From positions 186,001 through 250,000 of the forward strand of contig NZ_CP130821.1 in the NCBI RefSeq assembly GCF_004151275.2: 64,000 nucleotides of DNA. Direction: 5' to 3'. The notes under the pieces are model-generated. The model was given only the letters and a program-made list of their open reading frames with translations, had not been told where the DNA came from and did no database searches. The translations under genes and the position numbers were made by a program. Positions 1 through 8,401 of the stretch are shown here, piece after piece (within the stretch, counting starts at the first letter, position 1; each line of letters begins with the position of its first letter). Origin of the DNA: Flavobacterium dauae. Lineage in GTDB: Bacteria; Bacteroidota; Bacteroidia; Flavobacteriales; Flavobacteriaceae.

Positions 1-369
1 TCGCGTACCCACAACTGCCAAACAGTGATTGTCTAAAAGATTTAAATTTCCTTTGTAGAAAAGTAAAATAGGGGCATCGGTACATTCTTTTAAAAGCTTT
101 GGATAGTCATCTTCTAAAATCCCTACATATTGAATATTATTTTGTTTGATAAATTGTATTTCGGTTTCAATGATTTCCTGCTTGTTAAAATTTAAAATCG
201 TTTTTTGCACTGCTTTAGAAATAGAAAAATCTTCGAATATTTTCTGATTACCTGTATCAAAAACAGCATTTACATCATTAAACAACTCAAGTAATTTGCG
301 GGCATTTAAAACGCCTATGCCGTCGCAAGCCAGTAATTTAAGGTAAGATGTTAAAGTTTGGTGGTTCAT
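1..369 (-). CDS. dprA: DNA-processing protein DprA (N-terminal part, runs off the window)
   Basis: The reverse strand is open from ATG at 369 to the window edge, giving 123 codons. An N-terminal helical (SAM/HhH-like) region is followed by the start of the Rossmann-type DprA core. The diagnostic stretch includes YPKLLKECTDAPILLFYKG and ends in VVGTR, the family hallmark where the nucleotide-binding-like fold begins. Family knowledge: DprA binds incoming single-stranded DNA during natural transformation and loads RecA. The remaining two thirds of the protein lies outside the window, so intactness cannot be judged. It is divergent from the SPOR-domain gene. I am confident in the family because the VVGTR segment and the preceding YP-L--C-D-P--L-Y-G pattern are both present. 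Confidence 0.9.
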   Translation of the reverse strand, partial: MNHQTLTSYLKLLACDGIGVLNARKLLELFNDVNAVFDTGNQKIFEDFSISKAVQKTILNFNKQEIIETEIQFIKQNNIQYVGILEDDYPKLLKECTDAPILLFYKGNLNLLDNHCLAVVGTR

Positions 370-532
370 TTACTTTTTTGATTATCATTCTTTTATAAAT
401 ATAAATCATTTTTTAAATTTGAGGAAATGTTCAATCCAACAATTACAGAAAAATGTTGACAATGGTTAAAAATTGTTGATAACATTTGTGAATAAATTCC
501 TTTAAACTGTATTGTTTCATTATTTTTGCCTT

Positions 533-1456
533 ATGATGATCGAGAAACACATTTCAGCATTATTGTATCGTTACCAATGTGTAACCGTGCCTGGTTTTGG
601 TGCTTTTATCACAGAAACGGTTTCGGCACGTTATAATACAACCACCAATACGTTTGTTCCACCAAAGAAAACCATTTTGTTTAACAGTTTGTTAGCACAA
701 AATGATGGATTGCTGGCAAATCACCTGGCATTGGAAGAACATATTACGTTTAACGAAGCTGTTGCTTTAATTCAGCAGCAAGTAGCTTTGTGGAATGCTA
801 ATTTAAAGGAAAACCAAGCGGTTTATTTAAAAAATATTGGAGAACTATCTTTAAATGCAGAACAAAAAATTCAGTTTGAACCGGTTGGTTCTACCAATTA
901 TTTAACCTCTTCTTTTGGATTGACTGCGGTTATGGCAACTGCCTTACAAAACGATCTACAGAAAGAAGAAACAAAAGTTGTTGAATTAACTGCTAAAAAC
1001 AAACCTCGATTACAATGGATGCGTTACGCAGCTGTTGTTGCCGGATTTATTGGTTTATACACTTCTGTTTCAACTTATCAGGAATATGCCGTTTATCAGG
1101 ATAAAAAAATAGCTGTTGAGAAAGAAGTTCAAAATCAAATAGAACAAAAACTGCAACAAGCAACTTTTGTAATTGAAGCACCAAAAGTAGTTAAAGAGAA
1201 AATAGCCGAGGTAACAGCACAGGCAAAACCTTTTCATATTGTAGCTGGTGCTTTTAAAACCGAAGCTAAGGCTCAGATTTTAACAGATCAGCTAAAAGCA
1301 AAAGGGTATAAAAATGCAAAATACCTGTCAAAATCTAAGCACAATATGCGACAGGTAGTTTATAACAGTTATGCCACGCAAGAAGAAGCTCGGCAAGAAC
1401 TGCGTTTAATTCACGAAAAAGTAAATAAAGACGCTTGGATTTATATTGAAAATTAA
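533..1456 (+). CDS. HU-CCDC81 and SPOR domain envelope protein
   Basis: A 307-residue protein is read from ATG 533 (or 536). An upstream TTG at 512 is open, but the conserved family N-terminus (IEKHISALLYRYQCVTVPG) begins at the ATG pair. The N-terminal ~125 residues resemble the HU-CCDC81 DNA-binding-like fold of Bacteroidota. One transmembrane segment lies near residues 163-182. A coiled, charged stretch follows, and a C-terminal SPOR domain lies near 231-307 (starting KPFHIVAGAF). SPOR domains bind denuded septal peptidoglycan, so a bitopic inner-membrane protein acting at division or in cell-wall remodelling is likely. Topology would place the HU part in the cytoplasm and SPOR in the periplasm. 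It is monocistronic, ending in a hairpin terminator. Function beyond the domain calls is inference. Confidence 0.85.
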   Translation: MMIEKHISALLYRYQCVTVPGFGAFITETVSARYNTTTNTFVPPKKTILFNSLLAQNDGLLANHLALEEHITFNEAVALIQQQVALWNANLKENQAVYLKNIGELSLNAEQKIQFEPVGSTNYLTSSFGLTAVMATALQNDLQKEETKVVELTAKNKPRLQWMRYAAVVAGFIGLYTSVSTYQEYAVYQDKKIAVEKEVQNQIEQKLQQATFVIEAPKVVKEKIAEVTAQAKPFHIVAGAFKTEAKAQILTDQLKAKGYKNAKYLSKSKHNMRQVVYNSYATQEEARQELRLIHEKVNKDAWIYIEN

Positions 1457-1481
1457 AAAGACCTTTAAAGGTCTTTTTTTT
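1457..1481 (+). terminator. Rho-independent terminator after the SPOR gene
   Basis: A perfect palindrome AAAGACC-TTTAAA-GGTCTTT at 1457-1476 begins directly at the stop codon and runs into a T-tract. This is a standard intrinsic terminator. Confidence 0.85.
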
Positions 1482-1497
1482 ATACCTATAATTCCTC

Positions 1498-1505
1498 TAC
1501 TTTTG
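1498..1505 (+). promoter_or_regulatory. Bacteroidota-type -7 box (TACTTTTG)
   Basis: TACTTTTG fits the TAnnTTTG -7 consensus and lies 17 nt before the thioesterase ATG. No clear -33 TTTG is seen because the upstream DNA is the T-tract of a terminator. Confidence 0.45.
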
Positions 1506-1521
1506 TAAAAAAAAAATAAAT

Positions 1522-2031
1522 ATGCAACCTAAAACGCCTAAAGAATCAATTACAATTCTTACAGATATTGTGCTGCCAGGAGAAACAAATCCTTTAAATA
1601 ATTTATTTGGTGGCGAATTGCTTGCCCGTATGGATCGTGCTGCAAGTATTACTGCCCGTCGTCATTCACGTAGAATTTGCGTAACGGCGTCGGTAAATAA
1701 CGTTGCCTTTAATAAAAGTATTCCTTTGGGAAGCGTTGTTACCATTGAAGCCAAAGTATCGCGTACATTTAGAACATCGATGGAGATTTTTCTTGATGTT
1801 TGGATTGAAGACCGCGAATCGGGGAATCGCCAAAAAGCAAATGAAGGAATTTATACTTTTGTGGCTGTTGATGAAACAGGTGCTCCGGTAGAAATTGCTG
1901 CAGTTGTTCCTGAAACAGACGAAGAAAAAAATAGATTTGATGCCGCTTTAAGAAGAAAACAGTTAAGTCTTGTACTGGCAGGTAAAATGCAACCAAGCGA
2001 AGCAACCGAGCTAAAAGCGTTGTTTCAATAA
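1522..2031 (+). CDS. Acyl-CoA thioesterase (hotdog fold, YciA/BFIT type)
   Basis: A 169-residue single hotdog domain. The conserved N-terminal signature NPLNNLFGGELLARMD (residues ~22-37) carries the Asn/Gly/Asp pattern of the cytosolic acyl-CoA hydrolase group, followed by the strand pattern of the beta sheet (SVNNVAF, GSVVTIEAKV). The C-terminal tail from about 135 is charged and helical, as in flavobacterial homologues. It should hydrolyse acyl-CoAs to free acid and CoA in the cytoplasm; substrate length cannot be told from sequence. Length is normal for the family. It is monocistronic, with its own TACTTTTG box upstream and a bidirectional terminator shared with terC on the other strand. 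Confidence 0.88.
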   Translation: MQPKTPKESITILTDIVLPGETNPLNNLFGGELLARMDRAASITARRHSRRICVTASVNNVAFNKSIPLGSVVTIEAKVSRTFRTSMEIFLDVWIEDRESGNRQKANEGIYTFVAVDETGAPVEIAAVVPETDEEKNRFDAALRRKQLSLVLAGKMQPSEATELKALFQ

Positions 2032-2111
2032 ACAGAATCTTAAAATAGATATGAATAAGATTATGGGAGAGTAATTAAAAATCTTAAATATCGCTATAAG
2101 TACTTAAAAGA

Positions 2112-2142
2112 AAAAGAGTCCGATTTATTTGGACTCTTTTTT
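2112..2142. terminator. Bidirectional terminator between the thioesterase and terC
   Basis: AAAAGAGTCC (2112-2121) pairs with GGACTCTTTT (2131-2140) around a 9-nt loop, with T-runs on both strands. It sits between convergent genes. Confidence 0.85.
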
Positions 2143-2162
2143 ATATAGAAGCTATTGGTTTA

Positions 2163-3206
2163 TTAAAACCGGGCTTTTATGTTGTTGTGCTTTTGTTTAT
2201 TTGAAATTAACGACCAAATAACTGAAATTGCCAATACCGATCCAATAATGGTTAGTGATACCGAAGAATCAAAATGATAGTAAGGCATAATAATCATTTT
2301 TATACCAATAAACGCCAGAATAATTGCTAAACCGTAATGTAATTTAGAAAACATTTCCATTGAATTTGCCAATAAGAAATACATAGAACGCAATCCTAAA
2401 ATGGCAAATATGTTTGATGTATAAAGAATAAAAGGATCGTTAGGGGCAATGGCAAAAATAGCAGGGATACTATCTACGGCGAAAACCAGATCGGTAATTT
2501 CAATAACTGCTAATGCAACAAATAGCGGGGTTACCATTTTTACACCGTTTTGAACAGTGAAGAATTTATCTCCGTCAAAACTTTTTGTTACTTTAAAAAA
2601 CTTATGAACAATACGTACACCTAAATTTTTAGATAGATCGCTTTCTTCTTCATCGTGATCTGATGACCAGGATTTTATTCCGGCAATAATCAGGAAAAAT
2701 CCAAATACAAATAGAATAACGTTTAATTGACGAGGGTCGCCAGTTGCAGGATCAATTCCTAAAAAAGGTAAACTTACATAGGTTAATTTAATCAGTTCAA
2801 CTCCGGCAAAAATAAAGATTGCTCTAAAAAATAATGCTCCTAAAATACCCCAAAACAAGACTTTGTGCTGGTATTCTTTAGGAATTTTAAAAAAACGGAA
2901 TACTAAAATAAATACAAAAAGATTGTCAACCGACAGTGCTTTTTCGATCCAATAAGCAGCCTGATATTTGGCAAAGTTATCTGTAATACCGTACGGTTTG
3001 TCAAGAACCCAATAGACTACACCGCTGAAAACCATAGAAAGCGTAATCCAAACAATTGTCCAGGAAAGGGCTTCTTTGTTAGAAATGGTGTGACTTTTTT
3101 TATTAAAAATACCTAAATCTAATAAAAGCATTATAACAACTGCAATTGCAAAGCCACCAATTAACCAAGGGTGGTTTATTAAATGATCGTCGGGTAAATT
3201 TTTCAT
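2163..3206 (-). CDS. TerC/Alx family integral membrane protein
   Basis: A 347-residue polytopic membrane protein with about nine hydrophobic segments. It has the family motif VIEITDLVFAVDSIPAIFA (around residues 232-250), whose acidic residues in the membrane are implicated in metal ion transport. Its relatives include Alx and TerC, linked to Mn2+ export or metal homeostasis and metallation of secreted proteins. The N-terminus has a short cytoplasmic or periplasmic leader followed by a TM segment. The gene starts 6 bp after the gpsA stop, so the two are almost certainly cotranscribed. The terminator lies downstream at 2112-2142. Substrate is not identifiable from sequence. Confidence 0.88.
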   Translation of the reverse strand: MKNLPDDHLINHPWLIGGFAIAVVIMLLLDLGIFNKKSHTISNKEALSWTIVWITLSMVFSGVVYWVLDKPYGITDNFAKYQAAYWIEKALSVDNLFVFILVFRFFKIPKEYQHKVLFWGILGALFFRAIFIFAGVELIKLTYVSLPFLGIDPATGDPRQLNVILFVFGFFLIIAGIKSWSSDHDEEESDLSKNLGVRIVHKFFKVTKSFDGDKFFTVQNGVKMVTPLFVALAVIEITDLVFAVDSIPAIFAIAPNDPFILYTSNIFAILGLRSMYFLLANSMEMFSKLHYGLAIILAFIGIKMIIMPYYHFDSSVSLTIIGSVLAISVIWSLISNKQKHNNIKARF

Positions 3207-3212
3207 ATGGTG

Positions 3213-4208
3213 TTAATCAAGTTTATCTGTTAGTTTTTTAAATACTTTTTTTGGTTCTTTATTGTTGTAAAGCACATCGTACACCGCATCAATAATTGGT
3301 GTTTTTGCTTTTAACTCTTGGTTCATTAAATAGGCACTTTTAGTAGCATAATATCCTTCGGCAACCATATTCATTTCCATTTTGGTAGAAATTACGGTGT
3401 ATCCTTTTCCAATCATATTTCCAAACATACGGTTGCGTGAAAATAAAGAGTATCCGGTAACTAATAAGTCGCCCAAATAGGCAGAATCGTTAATGTTACG
3501 TTTTAATTTGTGTACTTTTTTAATGAATTTTTTCATTTCCCGAATGGCATTGCTCATTAACAATGCCTGAAAATTATCGCCATAACCCAAACCGTGTGCC
3601 ATACCGGCTGCAATGGCATAAATGTTTTTTAGCATAGCGGCATATTCGGTTCCCATTACATCGTCTGATGTTTTGGCTTTTATGTAATGGCTGCTTAAAC
3701 TCTTGGCAATGGTGTCGGCTTTTTCTAAATCACCACCGGCAATTGTTAAATACGACAATCGTTCTAAGGCTACTTCTTCGGCGTGACAAGGACCTGCTAA
3801 AACAGCAATGTTCTCTATTAAAACATTATACGTTTGCATAAAATGTTGCCCTACAATTAAGCCTGTTTCAGGAATGATTCCTTTTATGGCCGAAACAATT
3901 ACTTTGTCTTGTAACGAAACGGTTATTTTTTCTAATTCGGTACTTAAAAAGGCTGAAGGGATAGCAAAAATGATATAATCTGCGTAGCTAACAGCTTCGT
4001 TTATATCACTTGTAAGTTTTAATTGATCAGTGTCAAATTCAACTGAACTTAAATAATTAGGGTTGTGCTTATTAACTTTTATTTCTTCAATTGCAGTATC
4101 GTTGCGCATATACCAAGCAATTTCGCTTAAATTATGGCAGAGCATTTTTGTAATAGCTGTTGCCCAGCTACCACCGCCAATTACTGCAAATTTTGGATGG
4201 TTAATCAT
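3213..4208 (-). CDS. gpsA: Glycerol-3-phosphate dehydrogenase [NAD(P)+]
   Basis: 331 residues from ATG 4208. A longer in-frame reading exists, but the Rossmann signature AVIGGGSWATAI must lie close to the N-terminus, which fixes the start. Further hallmarks are KGIIPETG, AGPCHAEEV and the catalytic lysine region LKNIYAIAAGMAHGLGYGDN. The enzyme reduces dihydroxyacetone phosphate to sn-glycerol-3-phosphate for phospholipid synthesis in the cytoplasm. Length matches the family. It is the first gene of a gpsA-terC operon, with a TATTTTTG -7 box about 20 nt upstream on the reverse strand. Nothing is abnormal. Confidence 0.95.
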   Translation of the reverse strand: MINHPKFAVIGGGSWATAITKMLCHNLSEIAWYMRNDTAIEEIKVNKHNPNYLSSVEFDTDQLKLTSDINEAVSYADYIIFAIPSAFLSTELEKITVSLQDKVIVSAIKGIIPETGLIVGQHFMQTYNVLIENIAVLAGPCHAEEVALERLSYLTIAGGDLEKADTIAKSLSSHYIKAKTSDDVMGTEYAAMLKNIYAIAAGMAHGLGYGDNFQALLMSNAIREMKKFIKKVHKLKRNINDSAYLGDLLVTGYSLFSRNRMFGNMIGKGYTVISTKMEMNMVAEGYYATKSAYLMNQELKAKTPIIDAVYDVLYNNKEPKKVFKKLTDKLD

Positions 4209-4226
4209 TTTTAATATTTTGAACTG

Positions 4227-4234
4227 CAAAAATA
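4227..4234 (-). promoter_or_regulatory. -7 box (TATTTTTG) for gpsA-terC
   Basis: On the reverse strand TATTTTTG matches TAnnTTTG and lies 19 nt upstream of the gpsA ATG. The -33 element is not obvious. Confidence 0.45.
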
Positions 4235-4351
4235 ATACTTTTAAGCATTCGTTTAATTTATTATTTTGTTAAGCTATTCTATTTTGCACAATAATATAAT
4301 TTTTTTTGCGTTTTATATGTGATTTTTAATTTGATTATTGTTTTTAATTAA

Positions 4352-4379
4352 AAAAAGCAGGTTTTAAAACCTGCTTTTT
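4352..4379. terminator. Terminator of the small membrane protein gene
   Basis: A perfect palindrome built from AAAAAGCAGG / CCTGCTTTTT with TTTTAAAA at its centre, directly abutting the reverse-strand stop codon at 4381. T-runs lie on both strands, so it can serve both directions. Confidence 0.85.
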
Positions 4380-4380
4380 A

Positions 4381-4614
4381 CTATTTTAAGAACGAATGTG
4401 CTGTTGTGTCTTGCTCATCTTCATTGTTTGCTGCAAAAATACGCAATTGTTTTAACCAGTAAACAAAAGCCGAGCAACAAATAATGATGAAAATCCACGT
4501 TAAAATGTTTGCTGTCCACCAGTTTGCTAATTCTAACTTAGCAAACCAATCCATTGGCACAAACAAAACATCAACAAATAAAAATTCTATTCCTTTAAAG
4601 ATAGATGTCCACAT
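4381..4614 (-). CDS. Small membrane protein, DUF6341-like
   Basis: A 77-residue protein with two hydrophobic segments (about residues 8-24 and 34-55) and an acidic tail ending in a short polar stretch (NNEDEQDTT). It resembles the DUF6341 family, small proteins found almost only in Flavobacteriia and usually encoded next to upp and the DUF6427 gene, as here. No biochemical role is known to me. The tryptophan-rich N-terminal half (MWTSIFKGIEFLF, then NWWTANILTW) suggests membrane-interface helices. It ends at a strong palindromic terminator. The family name is from memory of the genomic context; the coding call itself is solid. Confidence 0.75.
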   Translation of the reverse strand: MWTSIFKGIEFLFVDVLFVPMDWFAKLELANWWTANILTWIFIIICCSAFVYWLKQLRIFAANNEDEQDTTAHSFLK

Positions 4615-4657
4615 AATATTGTTATTAAATTATTTATGTTTAATTTCAGTTTAATTC

Positions 4658-4665
4658 TAACTTTG
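4658..4665 (+). promoter_or_regulatory. -7 box (TAACTTTG) upstream of the DUF6427-like gene
   Basis: TAACTTTG fits the TAnnTTTG consensus and lies 59 nt before ATG 4724. AT-rich DNA with TTT triplets lies in the -33 region. Confidence 0.45.
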
Positions 4666-4723
4666 TAGCAAAAGTAAAAAAAATATCCGCAACTTTATTT
4701 ACAAAATCAAAATAATATAATTA

Positions 4724-5653
4724 ATGCTTGTAAATCTTTTTTCCAAAAGCAGACCCATAGGTTATGTAGTGATAGGTTTAGCCCTTTTAACTATTTACTT
4801 TTTACAGTTGATAAGTGATTTAAGCTGGTTGCAGTCGCCGGCAGTGATTATTGAAAAAAGCTTTTTGTTTTTAATAGTGATGTTTTCGGTTTTGTTGGTA
4901 CAGTTTATCACGGTTAAAAACCATTTGGCGGTTAACAATCTGTATTCTTTGTATTTGTATGCCTGTTTTTTAATCTTGTTTCCCACTTTTTTTGATGATG
5001 CACAACTTATTATAGGGAATTTACTGGTGCTTTTGGCTTTGCGAAGAATTGTTTCGCTTCAAACGTTAAACGAATCAAAACTGAAAATATTTGATGCCAG
5101 TTTATGGATTTTTATAGCAACGTTATTTGAATCGTGGACAATTTTGTATTTTGCCATGGTTTATCTGGCAATTATCTGGTATGTAAGTAACGATTACCGC
5201 AACTGGATCATTCCATTAATTGCTTTGTTAACGGTTACTGTTTTGTTTTACACGTACAGTTTATTTTACGGAATTGATTTAGTAGCCTTTTGGACAGATA
5301 AATATGCCGTGGGATTTGATTTTAGTTATTTTGAAAACATTTATCAAAACCTGGCATTGTCGTTTTTGGCTACACTTGCGGTTTTGTTTACCGTTTACCA
5401 ATTAATTTTTTTTAAAAATATCCCGTCAAACCAACTTAGATTGTACAAAAATATTGTGCTTTGTTTTATTATTGGGTCGGTTATTTACATTATTACTCCC
5501 GAAAAATCAAACGGATTATTGGTTTTTACTTTCTTTCCGCTTTCTATAATTGGAGGAAATTTTCTGGCTTCCAATCCCATAAAATGGGTTAAAGAAACCG
5601 TAATGATAACCATTTTAGCCGTTAGTTTGCTTTTGTTTTTACTGAAACTATAA
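4724..5653 (+). CDS. Polytopic membrane protein, DUF6427-like
   Basis: 309 residues with about nine to ten predicted transmembrane helices spread across the whole length and few polar loops (for example NDYRNWIIPL and TPEKSNG). There is no recognisable catalytic motif. Gene order (small DUF6341-like protein, this gene, upp) matches the context in which the Flavobacteriia-specific DUF6427 family is found. Its 3' end overlaps the 3' end of upp by 6 bp in convergent orientation, with no terminator between them, so the two transcripts probably run into each other. Function unknown; a role in envelope or transport is only suggested by topology. Confidence 0.75.
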   Translation: MLVNLFSKSRPIGYVVIGLALLTIYFLQLISDLSWLQSPAVIIEKSFLFLIVMFSVLLVQFITVKNHLAVNNLYSLYLYACFLILFPTFFDDAQLIIGNLLVLLALRRIVSLQTLNESKLKIFDASLWIFIATLFESWTILYFAMVYLAIIWYVSNDYRNWIIPLIALLTVTVLFYTYSLFYGIDLVAFWTDKYAVGFDFSYFENIYQNLALSFLATLAVLFTVYQLIFFKNIPSNQLRLYKNIVLCFIIGSVIYIITPEKSNGLLVFTFFPLSIIGGNFLASNPIKWVKETVMITILAVSLLLFLLKL

Positions 5654-6289
5654 TTTTTCGCCGTAAGCCAGATCGCCCGCATCACCAATTCCCGGAACAA
5701 TGTATTTATCGTTATTTAAACCATCGTCTAAACTGGCAACCCATAAATGTACGTGATCGGGTAAATGCTTTTTCAGGTAATTAATTCCTTCAGGAGCAGC
5801 AATTACAACACAAATGTGAATTTCTTTAGGAGTTTCCTGCTGGATCAATTTATTAAAAACCGCAACCATTGAATAACCTGTTGCCAGCATTGGATCAAGC
5901 AATAGCAGATGTTTTCCTGCAAAAGACGGTGCTGCCCGATATTCTACCAAAATTTCTGTAGCACCGTGCATTCTTGCAGCCGAAACAAACCCATTTTCAG
6001 CATCATCGAAAAAGTTCATAAACCCTGTATGTAAAGCCAATCCGGCTCGAAGAATCGAACATAAAACCACATTGTCTTCTATAACGGCGGTTTGTTTTTT
6101 GCCTAACGGAGTTTGCACCTCAACATTTTTATACGGAAGGATTTTACTTAGTTCATAAGCCATAATTTCACCAATGCGTTCAATGTTTTTACGAAACCGC
6201 ATAGAATCTTTCTGGATATTTACATCGCGCAGCTGTGCCAAAAAGTGGTTTAAAATACTGTTTTGCTCAGATATATAGTGAATATGCAT
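5648..6289 (-). CDS. upp: Uracil phosphoribosyltransferase
   Basis: 213 residues. The PRPP-binding loop LLLLDPMLATGYSMV (around residues 127-141) and the uracil-binding C-terminal segment PGIGDAGDLAYG are diagnostic of UPRTase. The N-terminal HYISEQNSILNHFLAQLRD is also typical. The enzyme salvages uracil to UMP using PRPP in the cytoplasm. The start ATG at 6289 gives the expected family length. It is convergent with, and overlaps, the DUF6427-like gene by 6 bp. It is divergent from the DUF4254 gene, sharing a 67-bp intergenic region. Confidence 0.96.
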   Translation of the reverse strand: MHIHYISEQNSILNHFLAQLRDVNIQKDSMRFRKNIERIGEIMAYELSKILPYKNVEVQTPLGKKQTAVIEDNVVLCSILRAGLALHTGFMNFFDDAENGFVSAARMHGATEILVEYRAAPSFAGKHLLLLDPMLATGYSMVAVFNKLIQQETPKEIHICVVIAAPEGINYLKKHLPDHVHLWVASLDDGLNNDKYIVPGIGDAGDLAYGEKL

Positions 6290-6330
6290 AACTTTACCAA
6301 TGATTTTTATTAATGTAAAAGTATTAAAAG

Positions 6331-6338
6331 TATATTTG
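6331..6338 (+). promoter_or_regulatory. -7 box (TATATTTG) for the DUF4254-GT9 operon
   Basis: TATATTTG lies 19 nt upstream of ATG 6357 in the divergent upp/DUF4254 intergenic region and fits TAnnTTTG. Confidence 0.5.
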
Positions 6339-6356
6339 TAAATAAAAATTATAACA

Positions 6357-6962
6357 ATGTTTGCAGAATTTGCTTTTCCTGTTTTTGAAAAAAGTATTCA
6401 AGATTATCACCAGTTTGATGATGTAAATCAACCAGTAAACAACCCGTACGAAAAAGGTTCTATTGAACATTTACTGTATGCAAAAAACTGGGTTGATACC
6501 GTACAATGGCACTATGAAGACATTATCCGCGATCCGCAGATTGATCCGGTTGCTGCTTTAGTTTTAAAACGTAAAATTGACGCATCAAACCAGGTTAGAA
6601 CCGATATGGTGGAATACATTGACAGTTATTTTTTAGATAAATACAAAAACGTTCAGGTGAAGCCAAACGCAAAAATTAATACCGAAAGTCCGGCGTGGGC
6701 AATGGATCGTTTATCAATTTTGGCACTAAAAATTTATCATATGCACGAAGAAGCAACCCGCACAGATGCTTCGGATGATCACAAAGCTAAATGCCAGGCA
6801 AAATTAAACGTTTTGTTAGAACAAAAACAAGATATGTTTACATCGATCAGCCAACTGATTACAGATATTGAAAACGGTGATAAATTTATGAAAGTGTATA
6901 AACAAATGAAAATGTATAACGACGAAGAGTTAAATCCGGTGTTATATCAAAATAAAAAATAG
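6357..6962 (+). CDS. DUF4254 domain protein
   Basis: 201 residues, largely helical and soluble, without signal peptide. The conserved stretch SIEHLLYAKNWVDTVQWHYED near residues 36-56 and the ALKIYHM segment near residue 122 match DUF4254, a family found in Bacteroidota next to family 9 glycosyltransferases, as here. The family's biochemical role is unknown to me. The linkage suggests a cytoplasmic partner of LPS or glycan assembly. It is followed by an 87-nt intergenic repeat and two co-oriented genes, probably one transcription unit. Confidence 0.8.
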   Translation: MFAEFAFPVFEKSIQDYHQFDDVNQPVNNPYEKGSIEHLLYAKNWVDTVQWHYEDIIRDPQIDPVAALVLKRKIDASNQVRTDMVEYIDSYFLDKYKNVQVKPNAKINTESPAWAMDRLSILALKIYHMHEEATRTDASDDHKAKCQAKLNVLLEQKQDMFTSISQLITDIENGDKFMKVYKQMKMYNDEELNPVLYQNKK

Positions 6963-6972
6963 TACTGAAATC

Positions 6973-7044
6973 AAAAGTTTGAAAGTCGAAAGTCAAATGT
7001 CCGTTTTGTCGATAGACTTTTCAGCATTTGACTTTTAAACTTTT
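6973..7044. repeat. Inverted intergenic repeat rich in AAAGTC units
   Basis: Two nested arms are perfect: AAAAGTTT (6973-6980) with AAACTTTT (7037-7044), and AAAGTCAAATG (6989-6999) with CATTTGACTTT (7025-7035). The arms themselves contain tandem AAAGTC-like units. A similar unnested array occurs at 59704-59760. Confidence 0.7.
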
Positions 7045-7049
7045 AAAGT

Positions 7050-7349
7050 ATGAACAAACTTTTAAAAATAACGCAAACACTAATTTTTACTATTTTAATA
7101 CTTTTGGTAATTGTGTTTATCTGGCAATTTTTTAACAATTATGCACAATTGTTGTTTTTGCCATTGGGTGTTTTAAGCATTTATTACCTACTCATTTATT
7201 TATTTGCCAAACTGTTACAGCGACAGCAATCAAAAATGTGGTTTTATGTAGGAATTATCTTTATCATTATTCCTTTAATTGCCTTTTCGTTGGCATATAA
7301 ACCTGTTTTAGAATTTTCGTACAACATTTTACAAAGTTTAAGCAATTAA
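7050..7349 (+). CDS. Small hypothetical membrane protein
   Basis: A 99-residue protein with three hydrophobic segments (about residues 10-30, 33-54 and 63-84) separated by short basic loops such as LLQRQQSKMW. No family is recognised. The stop codon is immediately followed by the ATG of the glycosyltransferase gene (no gap), so translation is probably coupled. The location between a DUF4254 gene and a GT9 gene suggests an accessory membrane component for glycan or LPS work, which is inference only. Confidence 0.65.
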   Translation: MNKLLKITQTLIFTILILLVIVFIWQFFNNYAQLLFLPLGVLSIYYLLIYLFAKLLQRQQSKMWFYVGIIFIIIPLIAFSLAYKPVLEFSYNILQSLSN

Positions 7350-8390
7350 ATGAAGCATGTTTTAGTTATACGGTTATCGGCAATGGGCGATGTAGCAATG
7401 ACCGTTCCGGTAATCAAAGCTTTGCTACAGGAAAATGCTAATGTGAAAGTAACCGTGGTTTCTCGACCTTTTTTCAAACCTTTTTTTGATGAGATTGACC
7501 GGGTAGATTTTTTTGGCGTTGATTTGCAAAAACGTCATAAAGGTTTTTTAGGAATTTATCGATTATATAAAGATCTTAAAAAACTAAAAATAGATTTTGT
7601 TGCCGATTTTCACAATGTACTTCGTTCAAAAATTTTACGGACATTTTTTAAACTATCTGGCACAAAAACAGCTTTTACCAACAAGGGCAGGGCAGAAAAA
7701 AAAGCATTAACCCGTGCAGAAAACAAAGTTTTTAAACCTGTAAAATCAATGGTCAATCGACATATTGAAACTTTAAAACAATTAGGTTTTAGGGTTGATG
7801 TATCTAAAATTACCTTTCCTAAAAAAGTTGAGTTATCCCAAGGTGTTTTAAAAATCACGACAGAAAAATCAAACAACAAATGGATAGGCATCGCACCTTT
7901 TGCACAATACAAAACCAAAGTGTATCCGGCAGATTTAATGAAAGAAGTTATTAAAAAATTGGCGGAAAAACCATCGCATAAAATTTTTCTGTTTGGCGGA
8001 AAGAATGAGTTACAACAATTAGTAGATCTAAAACAACATCTCGAAAACGTTATATTAGTTCCCGAACACTTTAACTTTAACCAAGAATTACAATTTATTC
8101 CGCATTTAAACATAATGCTTTCAATGGATTCGGGCAATGCACATATTGCGGCTATGTATGGCGTACCGGTAATTACCTTGTGGGGTAATACCCATCCGTT
8201 TGCGGGTTTTGTACCGTTTAATCAACCTTTAGATAACAGTTTAACTCCCGATTTAGAAAAATATCCTTTGCTGCCAACTTCGGTTTACGGAAATAAAATC
8301 ATACCGGGTTATGAAGACGTAATGCGAACCATTGCACCTGAAAAAGTGGTTGATAAGATAAATGATTTGTTGGAAATACACTTATGTTAA
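7350..8390 (+). CDS. Glycosyltransferase family 9 (LPS heptosyltransferase-like)
   Basis: 346 residues with the GT9 pattern: N-terminal VIRLSAMGDVAMTVPVIKAL (nucleotide-sugar fold; the A/S-x-GD motif), a middle IGIAPFAQYKTKVYP segment, and the C-terminal donor site region MDSGNAHIAAMYGVPVITLWG. These enzymes move heptose or similar sugars from ADP-activated donors to lipopolysaccharide at the cytoplasmic face of the inner membrane. Donor and acceptor cannot be fixed from sequence. It directly follows the small membrane protein with no spacing and precedes a TPR lipoprotein by 11 bp, so it is mid-operon. Length is typical. Confidence 0.9.
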   Translation: MKHVLVIRLSAMGDVAMTVPVIKALLQENANVKVTVVSRPFFKPFFDEIDRVDFFGVDLQKRHKGFLGIYRLYKDLKKLKIDFVADFHNVLRSKILRTFFKLSGTKTAFTNKGRAEKKALTRAENKVFKPVKSMVNRHIETLKQLGFRVDVSKITFPKKVELSQGVLKITTEKSNNKWIGIAPFAQYKTKVYPADLMKEVIKKLAEKPSHKIFLFGGKNELQQLVDLKQHLENVILVPEHFNFNQELQFIPHLNIMLSMDSGNAHIAAMYGVPVITLWGNTHPFAGFVPFNQPLDNSLTPDLEKYPLLPTSVYGNKIIPGYEDVMRTIAPEKVVDKINDLLEIHLC

Positions 8391-8401
8391 TAAATAACAA
8401 A

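Noticed and set aside
521..528. TATTTTTG as promoter of the SPOR gene
   Set aside because: It is only 5 nt before the ATG, so the transcript would start at or after the start codon; no supporting -33 box.
7610..8137. 175-codon reverse-strand ORF inside the glycosyltransferase gene
   Set aside because: Fully covered by a clear GT9 gene; no recognisable motif.
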